NCBI GenBank assembly: GCA_910588045.1
Contig: CAJUPS010000018.1
Coordinates: 1 to 45,502, forward strand
DNA from: an uncultured Oscillospiraceae bacterium
Lineage (GTDB): Bacteria; Bacillota; Clostridia; Oscillospirales; Oscillospiraceae
Reading direction: 5' to 3'
DNA: 45,502 nucleotides
This document shows positions 8,037 through 15,899 of this stretch, piece after piece. The position numbers were made by a program, and so were the translations under genes. Numbering within the stretch: the stretch's first letter is position 1; the number at the start of each line of letters is the position of its first letter. The notes under the pieces are model-generated. The model worked only from the letters and a program-made list of their open reading frames with translations, did not search any database and was not told where the DNA came from.

Positions 8037-9707
8037 ATGAAGACGAAGCTCAAGAAATTCCTGTGCCTCATCCTTGCCGGGATGATGATCCTGTCTCTGG
8101 CCGCCTGCGGCGGGAACAACGATGACAGCAAAGGCTCCAGCAGCGATACCCCGCCCGCTGTCACCCCGACTGCTCCAGAGGATATGGCCAATGAAATGGA
8201 AGATGTAACGATCAACATCCGCGTCATGAATGAATTCAAGAATCTGGACAAGGTTCTCGCCAAGTACGAGGAAATGACCAAGGACGATCCCATCCTCAGC
8301 CACATCCACCCCGAATTCACCTGGGTGGCCGGCGGCGACTACAAGGACAAGCTGACCATGGCCATGGTCGCCAACGAGGACTACGACCTGATGTTCTGCG
8401 GCAGCTGGCACGGCCTGACCTCCTTCATGCAGGACGGTAACTTCGCGGACCTCTCCGCCTACTTCAACAATGACAGCTTCCCCGGTCTGAAAGCCGCTTT
8501 CTCCCCCAACTTTGTGGACGCTATGACCTCTTATGTCCGCCAGCCGGACGGCTCCTTCAAGAAGGGCATCTACAGCATCAATCTGGCTTCCTTCTATGAG
8601 GACTCCCGCGGCTTCATGTACCGCGAGGATCTGCGCAAGAAGTACAACTGCGATCCCATCACCGACCGGGACAGCCTCTTCGCCTACCTGGATACCGTCA
8701 CCGCCAATGAGCCCGACATGATCGGCGTGAGCCTGTGGAACTTCTTCTACATTGATTCCCCCGTCTACTCCGGCAAGCACGATGGTGTGTACAGCCAGGA
8801 CAGCACCAACATCTTCGGCGACCAGACCCGCGCCTTTGTGGGCCTCAGCGCCGACGGCAAGACCGTGCAGAACGTGGTCTTCCCCGGCGATCCCCAGGAG
8901 GAGTTTGACAAGATGCCCAGCGGCTATCAGTATGATTTCATCACCGAGTATGCCGTCACACGTACCGACTGGAACAAGTACCTCAACCCCAATCGCGGTG
9001 GCACGGACACCGTGGAGAAAGACGCCGTCATCGGCTACTGCCCTCTGACTGAGTTTGAGAGCAAGGTCAAGGAGGCCCAGGAGAAGATCCCCGGCTCCGA
9101 GTACGGCTACTATGTCTACGAGGACGCTCAGCGCAACAAGGAGCAGGGTGCGGTGATCTGCGACATGGTGACCAACAACTGGCTGGTAGTCCCCGAGTGG
9201 AGTGAGAAGGTGGATGCCGTCATGTACTTCCTGGATTGGATGTTCGGTTCCCAGGAGACCCACGATCTGTTCCAGTATGGTATCCAGGGTGAGGACTGGG
9301 ATGCCGTTGGTGAGGAGGGCTATAAGCAGCTGGACATCTCCGAGGACGTCAAGTATGTCATGCCCAACTACTCCTTCACCCTGAACCCCACTTACATCCG
9401 CTACAGCGAGTTCATCCTCAACGATCCCGAGCTGAAGGCCGACTTCGACTACATCTATGACGAGAAGACCTACCAACTCAGCCCCCTGTCCGGCTTCTCC
9501 TTCGATACCACCAACGTGGATACCGAGGTAGCCAGTGTCTCCGCCCTGTCCAACGAGCTCCAGCTGAACATCTCCCTCTATGACGCCGATGAGGCTGTGG
9601 AGAAGATCAACACCTGGCATGCCGACGCGGAGAACGTGGGTTTGGAGACCGTCCGGCAGGAACTCATTACCCAGCTCCAGGCATTCCTGGATGCCAAGAA
9701 CGCCTGA
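8037..9707 (+). CDS. Extracellular solute-binding lipoprotein of the sugar ABC importer
   Basis: The 556-aa protein begins with a lipoprotein signal: basic KTKLKK, a hydrophobic core, and the lipobox LAAC with Cys24 as the lipidated residue, then a Gly/Asn/Asp/Ser-rich linker (GGNNDDSKGSSSDT). The rest is a large cluster-type sugar-binding fold of the LplA/YtcQ kind that partners LplB/LplC permeases and binds oligosaccharides on the outer face of the membrane. It has a GGAGG site 9 nt before its ATG. It is the only clearly exported protein encoded in the operon, so initial depolymerisation must happen elsewhere or by other organisms. The ligand cannot be read from sequence. Confidence 0.93.
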   Translation: MKTKLKKFLCLILAGMMILSLAACGGNNDDSKGSSSDTPPAVTPTAPEDMANEMEDVTINIRVMNEFKNLDKVLAKYEEMTKDDPILSHIHPEFTWVAGGDYKDKLTMAMVANEDYDLMFCGSWHGLTSFMQDGNFADLSAYFNNDSFPGLKAAFSPNFVDAMTSYVRQPDGSFKKGIYSINLASFYEDSRGFMYREDLRKKYNCDPITDRDSLFAYLDTVTANEPDMIGVSLWNFFYIDSPVYSGKHDGVYSQDSTNIFGDQTRAFVGLSADGKTVQNVVFPGDPQEEFDKMPSGYQYDFITEYAVTRTDWNKYLNPNRGGTDTVEKDAVIGYCPLTEFESKVKEAQEKIPGSEYGYYVYEDAQRNKEQGAVICDMVTNNWLVVPEWSEKVDAVMYFLDWMFGSQETHDLFQYGIQGEDWDAVGEEGYKQLDISEDVKYVMPNYSFTLNPTYIRYSEFILNDPELKADFDYIYDEKTYQLSPLSGFSFDTTNVDTEVASVSALSNELQLNISLYDADEAVEKINTWHADAENVGLETVRQELITQLQAFLDAKNA

Positions 9708-9754
9708 TTTCATTCCTGCTATCCTCTCTGCAAAAACGATCCAGCAACCTGAGC

Positions 9755-9798
9755 GGCAGGGGCAGCGCGACGATCCGCCGCGCCGTCCCTGCCCTTTT
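9755..9798 (+). terminator. Intrinsic terminator/attenuator inside the operon
   Basis: The stem 9755-9769 pairs with 9779-9793 (15 positions, one G-U and one mismatch) around a 9-nt loop and is followed directly by CTTTTAT. It lies between the binding-protein gene and the yesL-like gene. As in many sugar operons, partial read-through here would give high levels of transporter mRNA and less of the enzyme mRNA. Confidence 0.65.
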
Positions 9799-9820
9799 AT
9801 AAGTGAAAAGGATCAGACAC

Positions 9821-10456
9821 ATGGCTATTTTGCACATTGACAGCCCGGTAGCAAGGGGAATCAACAAGTTTGTCCAGATGGTATATGTTGGTCTGCTGTG
9901 GTTCCTTTGCAGCATTCCCGTCATTACCTTGGGGGCGGCCTCTGCGGCGCTGTACGAGGTGCTGCTGAAGCTCCAGAAGGACGAGGAGGGGGCCATTGGC
10001 GCGGCATTTTTCCGAGGATTCAAGGCAAATCTAAAAAGCTCGCTACCGGTATGGATCCCTATTCTCCTGGCGGAAGTTGTGTTTGGGGTGAACCTGTTCT
10101 ATTATGCGGTGCTGGGCGGCGGGGAATTTCCAGTGCAGAGCATCGTGTTTGGATTTCTGTTTTTGGCTTCGCTGGCGGCGTTTGGGTATGCCTTCCCGGT
10201 GATGGCGAAGTTTGAAAACAGTACCGCCGGAACCTTCCGCATGATATTCCTCCTGGTAATTCGGAACCCCGGGTGGACAGTTGTGATCGCCGTGATACAG
10301 GCGCTGACCCTTTTTGTCTGCTGGGGATTTTTGTACTTCCCCGCCATGTTCATCATGGGAATTTCCGGCTACGCCCAGGCCGCGATTTTTAACCGCATCT
10401 TTGACCGGCTGATCGAGCAGGGGAAGATAACGGAAGCTAATGTTGAGTATAAGTGA
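9821..10456 (+). CDS. YesL-family (DUF624) membrane protein
   Basis: This 211-aa protein belongs to the DUF624/YesL group, which is found next to LplB/LplC/binding-protein genes in plant-glycan loci of Bacillota. It has about five hydrophobic segments (VYVGLLWFLCSIPVITLGAA, LPVWIPILLAEVVFGVNLFY and others) and the family feature of a leading Pro-rich segment after GINKFVQMVYVG. Its molecular role is not established; a link to the transporter is assumed from context. I prefer ATG 9821, which follows AAAAGGA by about 9 nt, over GTG 9803 lying inside that site. The stop overlaps a possible GTG of the next frame by three bases. Confidence 0.88.
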   Translation: MAILHIDSPVARGINKFVQMVYVGLLWFLCSIPVITLGAASAALYEVLLKLQKDEEGAIGAAFFRGFKANLKSSLPVWIPILLAEVVFGVNLFYYAVLGGGEFPVQSIVFGFLFLASLAAFGYAFPVMAKFENSTAGTFRMIFLLVIRNPGWTVVIAVIQALTLFVCWGFLYFPAMFIMGISGYAQAAIFNRIFDRLIEQGKITEANVEYK

Positions 10457-10464
10457 GGCATACA

Positions 10465-11904
10465 ATGGTTTTTGAACATTCTGACAATAAATTGCAGCTT
10501 TATCCCATCCCTGCCGGGATCCCCGTACAGGAGGACTACATTCTTCGCGTCCGCCCGGCGGGAGCAGCGGAATGGCAGGAACTGAAAACGTATCGTGTCA
10601 AAGTGGATATGCACGATGTCCGTCTGGCTTCCATGGCCTATTTTGATTTTGCAGGCAAGGTGGAAGTGGAGATCACTTTCCCGCGTTTTTATACCGTCTA
10701 CCGGGTGGACATCCGCCCCCTGTCCCTGGGGATTCAGCCAGTAATCGAGCCAAAGCGGGTGACGTTTATGCTGGATCGTCCGGTGAACATTTCCGTTGAG
10801 ATCAACAAGGATCGGTTCCACAACCTGCATCTCTTTGCGGGAGCGATCGAGGAGCCGCCGGACAAGAATGGTGAAAATGTCCTGGTGGTGCGCGGCGGCC
10901 TGGGGGACAGCCTCAATCCGGAGCTGGAGCGGATGCCGGAGGGCTGGACGGTCTATGTAGAGCCGGGAGTACACTATATTGGCGAGTGCATCTGGCGGCT
11001 GCCGTCCCATACAAATATCTATCTGGAGGGCGGCGCAGTGCTGATTGGCGGCTTGGCCCTTGAAAACGGCGAAGACCTGCATATCAGCGGGCGTGGTATT
11101 CTGTATTTGGCGGATTTCCACCGGTTCAGCAGTATCAACGGCATCCGTTTGAACCACAGCAGGAATGTCACCATCGAAAACCTGATCTTCATCAACCCGC
11201 CGCACTACACCGTCTCTCTTGGACAATGCGAGGACGTAATCATCCGCAATATCAAATCCTTCTCCTGCGAGGGCTGGAGCGATGGCGTCGACATGATGAG
11301 CTGCCGGGACGTGCTGGTGGAGGGCGGCTTCCTGCGAACCTCTGACGACTGTGTGGCAATTTACGGAAGCCGGTGGGACAATTTCGGGGACAGCCGGAAC
11401 GTAACCGTCCGGGACATCGCCCTATGGGCGGATGTGGCCCATCCGCTGATGATTGGGACCCACGGCGACCACCAGAGGAACGGGGATATCATTGAAAATA
11501 TTACCTTTGAAAATATCGATATCCTGGAACACCATGAGTTTCAGTCGGGTTACCTGGGGGCAATGGCGATCAACCCCGGAGATAAGAATCTGGTGCGGAA
11601 TGTCGTTTATAAAAATATCCGGATTGAGCCATTTGAGCATGGAAAAATCCTGGATTTTCAGGTAAAATGGAACAAGGACTACAATCCGGCTCCAGGACGC
11701 GGCATTGAGCAGATCGTACTGGAGGATATCCAGGTGATGTCCGGTGACGGAGAGGAGCCGTCTGTCGTGAGCGGCTACAGCGAGGAGTTCAAAGTAAGAG
11801 ATGTACTTATCCGGGATATGACGCGGGACGGCAAGCCGGTTCACAGCCTGGAGGATGCAAATGTCCACATCGGTCCGTTTACAGAGAACATACAATTGGA
11901 GTAA
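10465..11904 (+). CDS. Right-handed beta-helix glycoside hydrolase, GH28-like
   Basis: This 479-aa protein has an N-terminal beta-sandwich-like part (residues about 1-110), then a right-handed beta-helix. Its centre carries GH28-style acidic motifs: SDGVDMMSC in place of the usual NTDG, SDDCVAI for the DD pair, and IGTHGD in the position of GHG. GH28 enzymes hydrolyse polygalacturonan or related uronate polymers by inversion; the changed motifs suggest another substrate or a related beta-helix family. ATG 10465 has a GTGAGG site; a GTG at 10453 lies inside the preceding stop. There is no signal peptide, so it acts on imported oligosaccharides. The exact CAZy family needs profile comparison. 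Confidence 0.7.
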   Translation: MVFEHSDNKLQLYPIPAGIPVQEDYILRVRPAGAAEWQELKTYRVKVDMHDVRLASMAYFDFAGKVEVEITFPRFYTVYRVDIRPLSLGIQPVIEPKRVTFMLDRPVNISVEINKDRFHNLHLFAGAIEEPPDKNGENVLVVRGGLGDSLNPELERMPEGWTVYVEPGVHYIGECIWRLPSHTNIYLEGGAVLIGGLALENGEDLHISGRGILYLADFHRFSSINGIRLNHSRNVTIENLIFINPPHYTVSLGQCEDVIIRNIKSFSCEGWSDGVDMMSCRDVLVEGGFLRTSDDCVAIYGSRWDNFGDSRNVTVRDIALWADVAHPLMIGTHGDHQRNGDIIENITFENIDILEHHEFQSGYLGAMAINPGDKNLVRNVVYKNIRIEPFEHGKILDFQVKWNKDYNPAPGRGIEQIVLEDIQVMSGDGEEPSVVSGYSEEFKVRDVLIRDMTRDGKPVHSLEDANVHIGPFTENIQLE

Positions 11905-11910
11905 AAATCT

Positions 11911-13560
11911 ATGAGTACGCAGATGATCCGCAATCCGATTCTGAAGGGCTTTCACCCAGACCCATCCATCATCCGGGTGGGAGAGGATTACTATATTGCC
12001 ACTTCTACCTTCGAGTGGTGGCCGGGGGTGCGCCTGCATCACTCAAAGGATCTGGTGAACTGGGAACTGATCGAGTATCCGCTGAACCGGTTGTCCCAAC
12101 TGGATCTGCGGGGTGTAGGAGCCTCCCAGGGCATCTGGGCACCGTGTCTGACGTACTGCGAGGGGACGTTTTATCTGCTGTACACGGTGGTAACGGCGTT
12201 CTACTGTAATATGTACGATACCAACAACTATCTGGTAACATCGCAGGACATTCACGGCCCCTGGTCGGAGCCGATCCCGCTGAATAATTTTGGTTTTGAC
12301 CCTTCGCTCTTTCACGACGCGGATGGCAGAAAATATGTGGTCAGCATGGCGACGGACCACCGGGTTCCCAAGAAATACGCAGGTCGCCTAGTGCTCCAGG
12401 AGTACGATCCCGCCGCGCAGAAGATGACCGGCCCCATCCGGGACATCTACACAGCGGATAAGATTTTTCTGGAAGGTCCCCATATTTTCAAGCGAAACGG
12501 CTGGTACTATCTGTTTGCCGCCGACACCGGGACCGGGGAGCTTCACGGCCAGAGCATCCTGCGCTCCCGCAGCGTATGGGGGCCCTATGAGATGTATCAG
12601 GCGGACTTCATGCGCCGTGACAATGAGGGAGAGGCATGGAGCATCCTGACCTCCCGGCATCATGAGGACATTTCCCTCCAGAAGGCGGGGCACTGCGACC
12701 TGGTGGAGACACCGGCAGATGAGTGGTACGCAGTGCATTTGTGCGGGCGCCCCCTGGACCGCCGGAATCCGCCGGACGCGCCCCGGTTCGCCGGGAGCCG
12801 CCGCTACCCCCTGGGCCGGGAAACCGCTATCCAGAAAATGAGCTGGACGGAGGACGGCTGGCTGGTGTTGGACTGCGGCGGGACGGCCCCGCAGGAGTAC
12901 GTTCCCGCGCCGGAGGGTGTTCCAGTATCGCTGACGGCGGACAAACGGTGCTTCAGGGATGATTTCACAGCCCCGGCATTGTCACTGGAATACCAATCTC
13001 TGCGGATACCTATGACAGAACGGTATCTGTCCCTGACGGAGCGGCCCGGCTTTCTGCGGATGTTTGGCCGAAGCGGCCTGGGCTCTAAGTTTTCCCAATC
13101 CCTGATTGCCGTGCGGCCGACGGATTTCGATATGGAGATCCGTACCCAGTTGGAGTTTGAGCCGGAGGTATTCAAGCAGATGGCGGGGCTGGTGGTACTT
13201 TACGACACGGACAACTATTTTTATCTGCACATTTCCCATGACGAGGACTGCGGGAAGTGCGTCACGCTGCTGAAGGCGGAGAACAAGAAATATGAATACC
13301 TGACCGGATACCTGTCCATCCCGGCAGGCATCCCCGTGGAACTGAGAGCGGCGGTCCGCAATTTCTATTTCACCTTTTCCTATCGTCTGGAAGGCGGCGA
13401 GTGGAAGGAGCTGGCAGCGGATGTTGACGGCAGCTTCCTCTCTGACGAAGCCTGTACTGAGGGCTGGTTTACGGGCAGTATGGCAGGGATCTGCTGCCAG
13501 GATCTGACCGGGGCGGGAAAGTTCGCGGATTTTGACTGGTTTGAGGTGAGTGAGCTATGA
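11911..13560 (+). CDS. GH43 beta-xylosidase / alpha-L-arabinofuranosidase (XynB type)
   Basis: This 549-aa protein has the full architecture of XynB-type GH43 enzymes: a five-bladed propeller (about 1-310) and a C-terminal beta-sandwich. The three expected carboxylates are visible: the Asp base in GFHPDPSIIR, the pKa-modulating Asp in GFDPSLFHD, and the Glu acid in FLEGPHIFK. The LTSRHHEDISLQKAGHCDLV and LCGRPLDRR segments match GH43 subfamilies 11/12. It removes xylose (or arabinose) from the non-reducing end of oligosaccharides with inversion. It is cytoplasmic (no signal) and its stop overlaps the next start by 4 nt (ATGA), indicating translational coupling. Confidence 0.9.
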   Translation: MSTQMIRNPILKGFHPDPSIIRVGEDYYIATSTFEWWPGVRLHHSKDLVNWELIEYPLNRLSQLDLRGVGASQGIWAPCLTYCEGTFYLLYTVVTAFYCNMYDTNNYLVTSQDIHGPWSEPIPLNNFGFDPSLFHDADGRKYVVSMATDHRVPKKYAGRLVLQEYDPAAQKMTGPIRDIYTADKIFLEGPHIFKRNGWYYLFAADTGTGELHGQSILRSRSVWGPYEMYQADFMRRDNEGEAWSILTSRHHEDISLQKAGHCDLVETPADEWYAVHLCGRPLDRRNPPDAPRFAGSRRYPLGRETAIQKMSWTEDGWLVLDCGGTAPQEYVPAPEGVPVSLTADKRCFRDDFTAPALSLEYQSLRIPMTERYLSLTERPGFLRMFGRSGLGSKFSQSLIAVRPTDFDMEIRTQLEFEPEVFKQMAGLVVLYDTDNYFYLHISHDEDCGKCVTLLKAENKKYEYLTGYLSIPAGIPVELRAAVRNFYFTFSYRLEGGEWKELAADVDGSFLSDEACTEGWFTGSMAGICCQDLTGAGKFADFDWFEVSEL

Positions 13561-15884
13561 AGCTAACAGTATATACTCAAAAAGAAATGATGGAAACGGG
13601 CGATCTGTACGGCCTGTTTTTTGAGGACATCAACCATGCGGCGGACGGCGGACTCTATGCTGAACTGGTGCAGAACCGCTCCTTTGAGTTTTCTCCCGTT
13701 GACAACCCCGGTTACCACGGTCTGACCGCCTGGGAGAAAGTTGAGGATGGCGGCAGCGTGGAATTGGTGGTTCGGGAGGGCGATGCGGTCAGCGAAAAGA
13801 ATCCGCATTATCTGGAGATGAATCTAGTGGGATCTAAAACTGCGGGTGTGCAGAATCTCGGTTTCAACAGCGGCATTCCTCTGCGGAAAGGCGCGAAGTA
13901 CAACTTCTCGTGCTTTGCCAGAGGGCGGGGTATCGCCGAAATGGAAGTATCTCTGCGCGGCGCGGATGGGGCGCTCTACCTGACCCAAAAGATCTCCCTG
14001 ACAGATGTATGGGAAAAGCGCGAAGCCGTATTGACCGCTCCCGCAGACGATTGGACGGGCCGGCTGGCACTCACGGCAGCCGGGGCGGGACAGGTTGATC
14101 TGGACTTTGTATCGCTGTTCCCGCAGGATACCTATAAGGGCCGCAGGAACGGTCTGCGCCGGGATCTGGCAGAGGCGTTGGAGGCCATGCATCCCAAATT
14201 TCTGCGTTTCCCCGGCGGATGCCTCGTGCATGACGGCTCACTGGACCCGGATGCCAGGGACAGCCAATACCGGTGGAAAAATTCCATTGGCCCCTTGGAG
14301 CACCGCCCCGCCCGGCGTAATAATTGGGGTTACAATCAGACGCTGGGACTTGGTTTTTACGAATACTTCCTCTTCTGCGAGGACATCGGGGCAAAGCCTC
14401 TGCCGGTTCTCCCCGGCGGATACAACCCACACAACGGACAGGCGGCCAATGGCGCGGTGCTGGAGTCATTCGTGCAGGATGCACTGGATCTCATTGAGTT
14501 TGCCAACGGCAGACCGGACAGCGAGTGGGGCGCAAAGAGAGCGGAGATGGGACATCCGGAGCCTTTTGGCCTGGAGTACCTCGCCATCGGCAATGAAGAG
14601 GTCGGCCAGGCTTTTTACGACCGGTATCCCCTCTTTTACCGGGCGATCAAAGCGCATTATCCGGAGATCAAGGTTATCAGTTCCAGCGGGCCTTTCTGCG
14701 CTGGGCCGGAGTATGAGCGGGGCTGGCACAGCGCGAGGGAGGACGGCGCGGAGTTGGTGGATGAACACTATTATCAGTCCCCGGAGTGGTTCGTGGCCCA
14801 CCACCACCGGTATGACGGATTTCCAAAGGGGCCAAAGGTGTTCCTGGGGGAATACGCCTCCAAGGACAACACCTGGTGGAATGCCCTGGTCGAAGCATCC
14901 TTCATAATCGGGCTTGAGCGGAATGCCCGGTCTGTTGGACTGGCCTGTTACGCGCCGCTGCTGTGCAATGAGGATTACTGCAACTGGCGGCCCGACATGA
15001 TCTGGTTTGATAACCATCGCGTAATGCACACGCCTAATTATTACGTGCAGAAGCTGTTCATGGAGCATCAGGGCAATGTCCTGCTGAAACAGGAATGGCA
15101 GGGGAAAGGAGAGCCCATTTGTATTGGTTCTTCTGGAAATGATCTGGCAGGGGAAGTTGTCCTATCCGGGCATGAATCGGCCGTTGAATTTTCTGATATT
15201 GCTATCAGAAACGATAATACCGGCGAACAAAAGATAATAACAGAGCCTCTTTGCTGTCAACCCGGCGAGGAACGATCCATTGGACGGGTGGACTGGGAGA
15301 ATTATTCCATAACGCTGTGCGCAAAGGAAACCGGCGGCTGGAAGGGCTTTCATATCTGGTTCGCGCGGCAGGACCAGGACAGACAACTGACTTGGCAGCT
15401 AGGCGGTTGGAACAACGGCGATTCGATGATCTGCGAATATATCAATGGCAAAGATTCCGTTCTGGCACAGAAGGAGCGGCATGTAGAAAAGGATCGTACC
15501 TATCTCCTGGAACTCCAGGTGCAGGGCAGAAGGATCACAGCTTTTGTGGACGGAGAGAAAGAACTGGAAACCGAGATCCTGCCTCCTCTGGCGGAACCGT
15601 TGTACGCCGTCTCCAGCCGGAATCGGGCCAGCGGCGAGGTAATTGTCAAACTGGTGAACATTCTTCCGGAGACCAGCGTGGTAACTGTGCAGCTGGAAGG
15701 CATGGATGCAGCAAAAGGCACTGCATTCTGGATGAATGGTTATAGCCTGGAGGCGAAAAATGTGCTGGGTGAGACTGAGAAAGTCGTCCCCCAAAAGGAA
15801 CCGGTATCTTTTTCCTCCGGCTGCTTCGATTGGGAGATGCCCCCGGAGTCGCTCTGTATTCTCAGACTCCATGCGCCTGCATAA
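13557..15884 (+). CDS. GH51 alpha-L-arabinofuranosidase with inserted sandwich domain
   Basis: At 775 aa this is the long form of GH51. Residues about 55-195 look like a CBM4/9-type insert after the opening LYGLFFEDINHAADGGLYAE. The barrel carries the acid/base Glu in LAIGNEEVG and the nucleophile Glu in KVFLGEYAS. After the barrel a concanavalin-like module (about 560-690; IGRVDWENYSITL ... GRRITAFVDG) interrupts the C-terminal beta domain. It hydrolyses terminal alpha-L-arabinofuranosyl residues with retention and supplies arabinose to the AraA route. No signal peptide. The gene overlaps the upstream stop by 4 nt. It seems intact, unlike the GH51-derived sequence in the next gene. Confidence 0.93.
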   Translation: MKLTVYTQKEMMETGDLYGLFFEDINHAADGGLYAELVQNRSFEFSPVDNPGYHGLTAWEKVEDGGSVELVVREGDAVSEKNPHYLEMNLVGSKTAGVQNLGFNSGIPLRKGAKYNFSCFARGRGIAEMEVSLRGADGALYLTQKISLTDVWEKREAVLTAPADDWTGRLALTAAGAGQVDLDFVSLFPQDTYKGRRNGLRRDLAEALEAMHPKFLRFPGGCLVHDGSLDPDARDSQYRWKNSIGPLEHRPARRNNWGYNQTLGLGFYEYFLFCEDIGAKPLPVLPGGYNPHNGQAANGAVLESFVQDALDLIEFANGRPDSEWGAKRAEMGHPEPFGLEYLAIGNEEVGQAFYDRYPLFYRAIKAHYPEIKVISSSGPFCAGPEYERGWHSAREDGAELVDEHYYQSPEWFVAHHHRYDGFPKGPKVFLGEYASKDNTWWNALVEASFIIGLERNARSVGLACYAPLLCNEDYCNWRPDMIWFDNHRVMHTPNYYVQKLFMEHQGNVLLKQEWQGKGEPICIGSSGNDLAGEVVLSGHESAVEFSDIAIRNDNTGEQKIITEPLCCQPGEERSIGRVDWENYSITLCAKETGGWKGFHIWFARQDQDRQLTWQLGGWNNGDSMICEYINGKDSVLAQKERHVEKDRTYLLELQVQGRRITAFVDGEKELETEILPPLAEPLYAVSSRNRASGEVIVKLVNILPETSVVTVQLEGMDAAKGTAFWMNGYSLEAKNVLGETEKVVPQKEPVSFSSGCFDWEMPPESLCILRLHAPA

Positions 15885-15899
15885 AAGGAGGACGGAGCA

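Noticed and set aside
7974..9713. A 579-aa open frame antisense to the binding-protein gene
   Set aside because: It is the mirror of a high-GC gene with a clear lipobox and family; its sequence is rich in Gly, Val and His without domain features.
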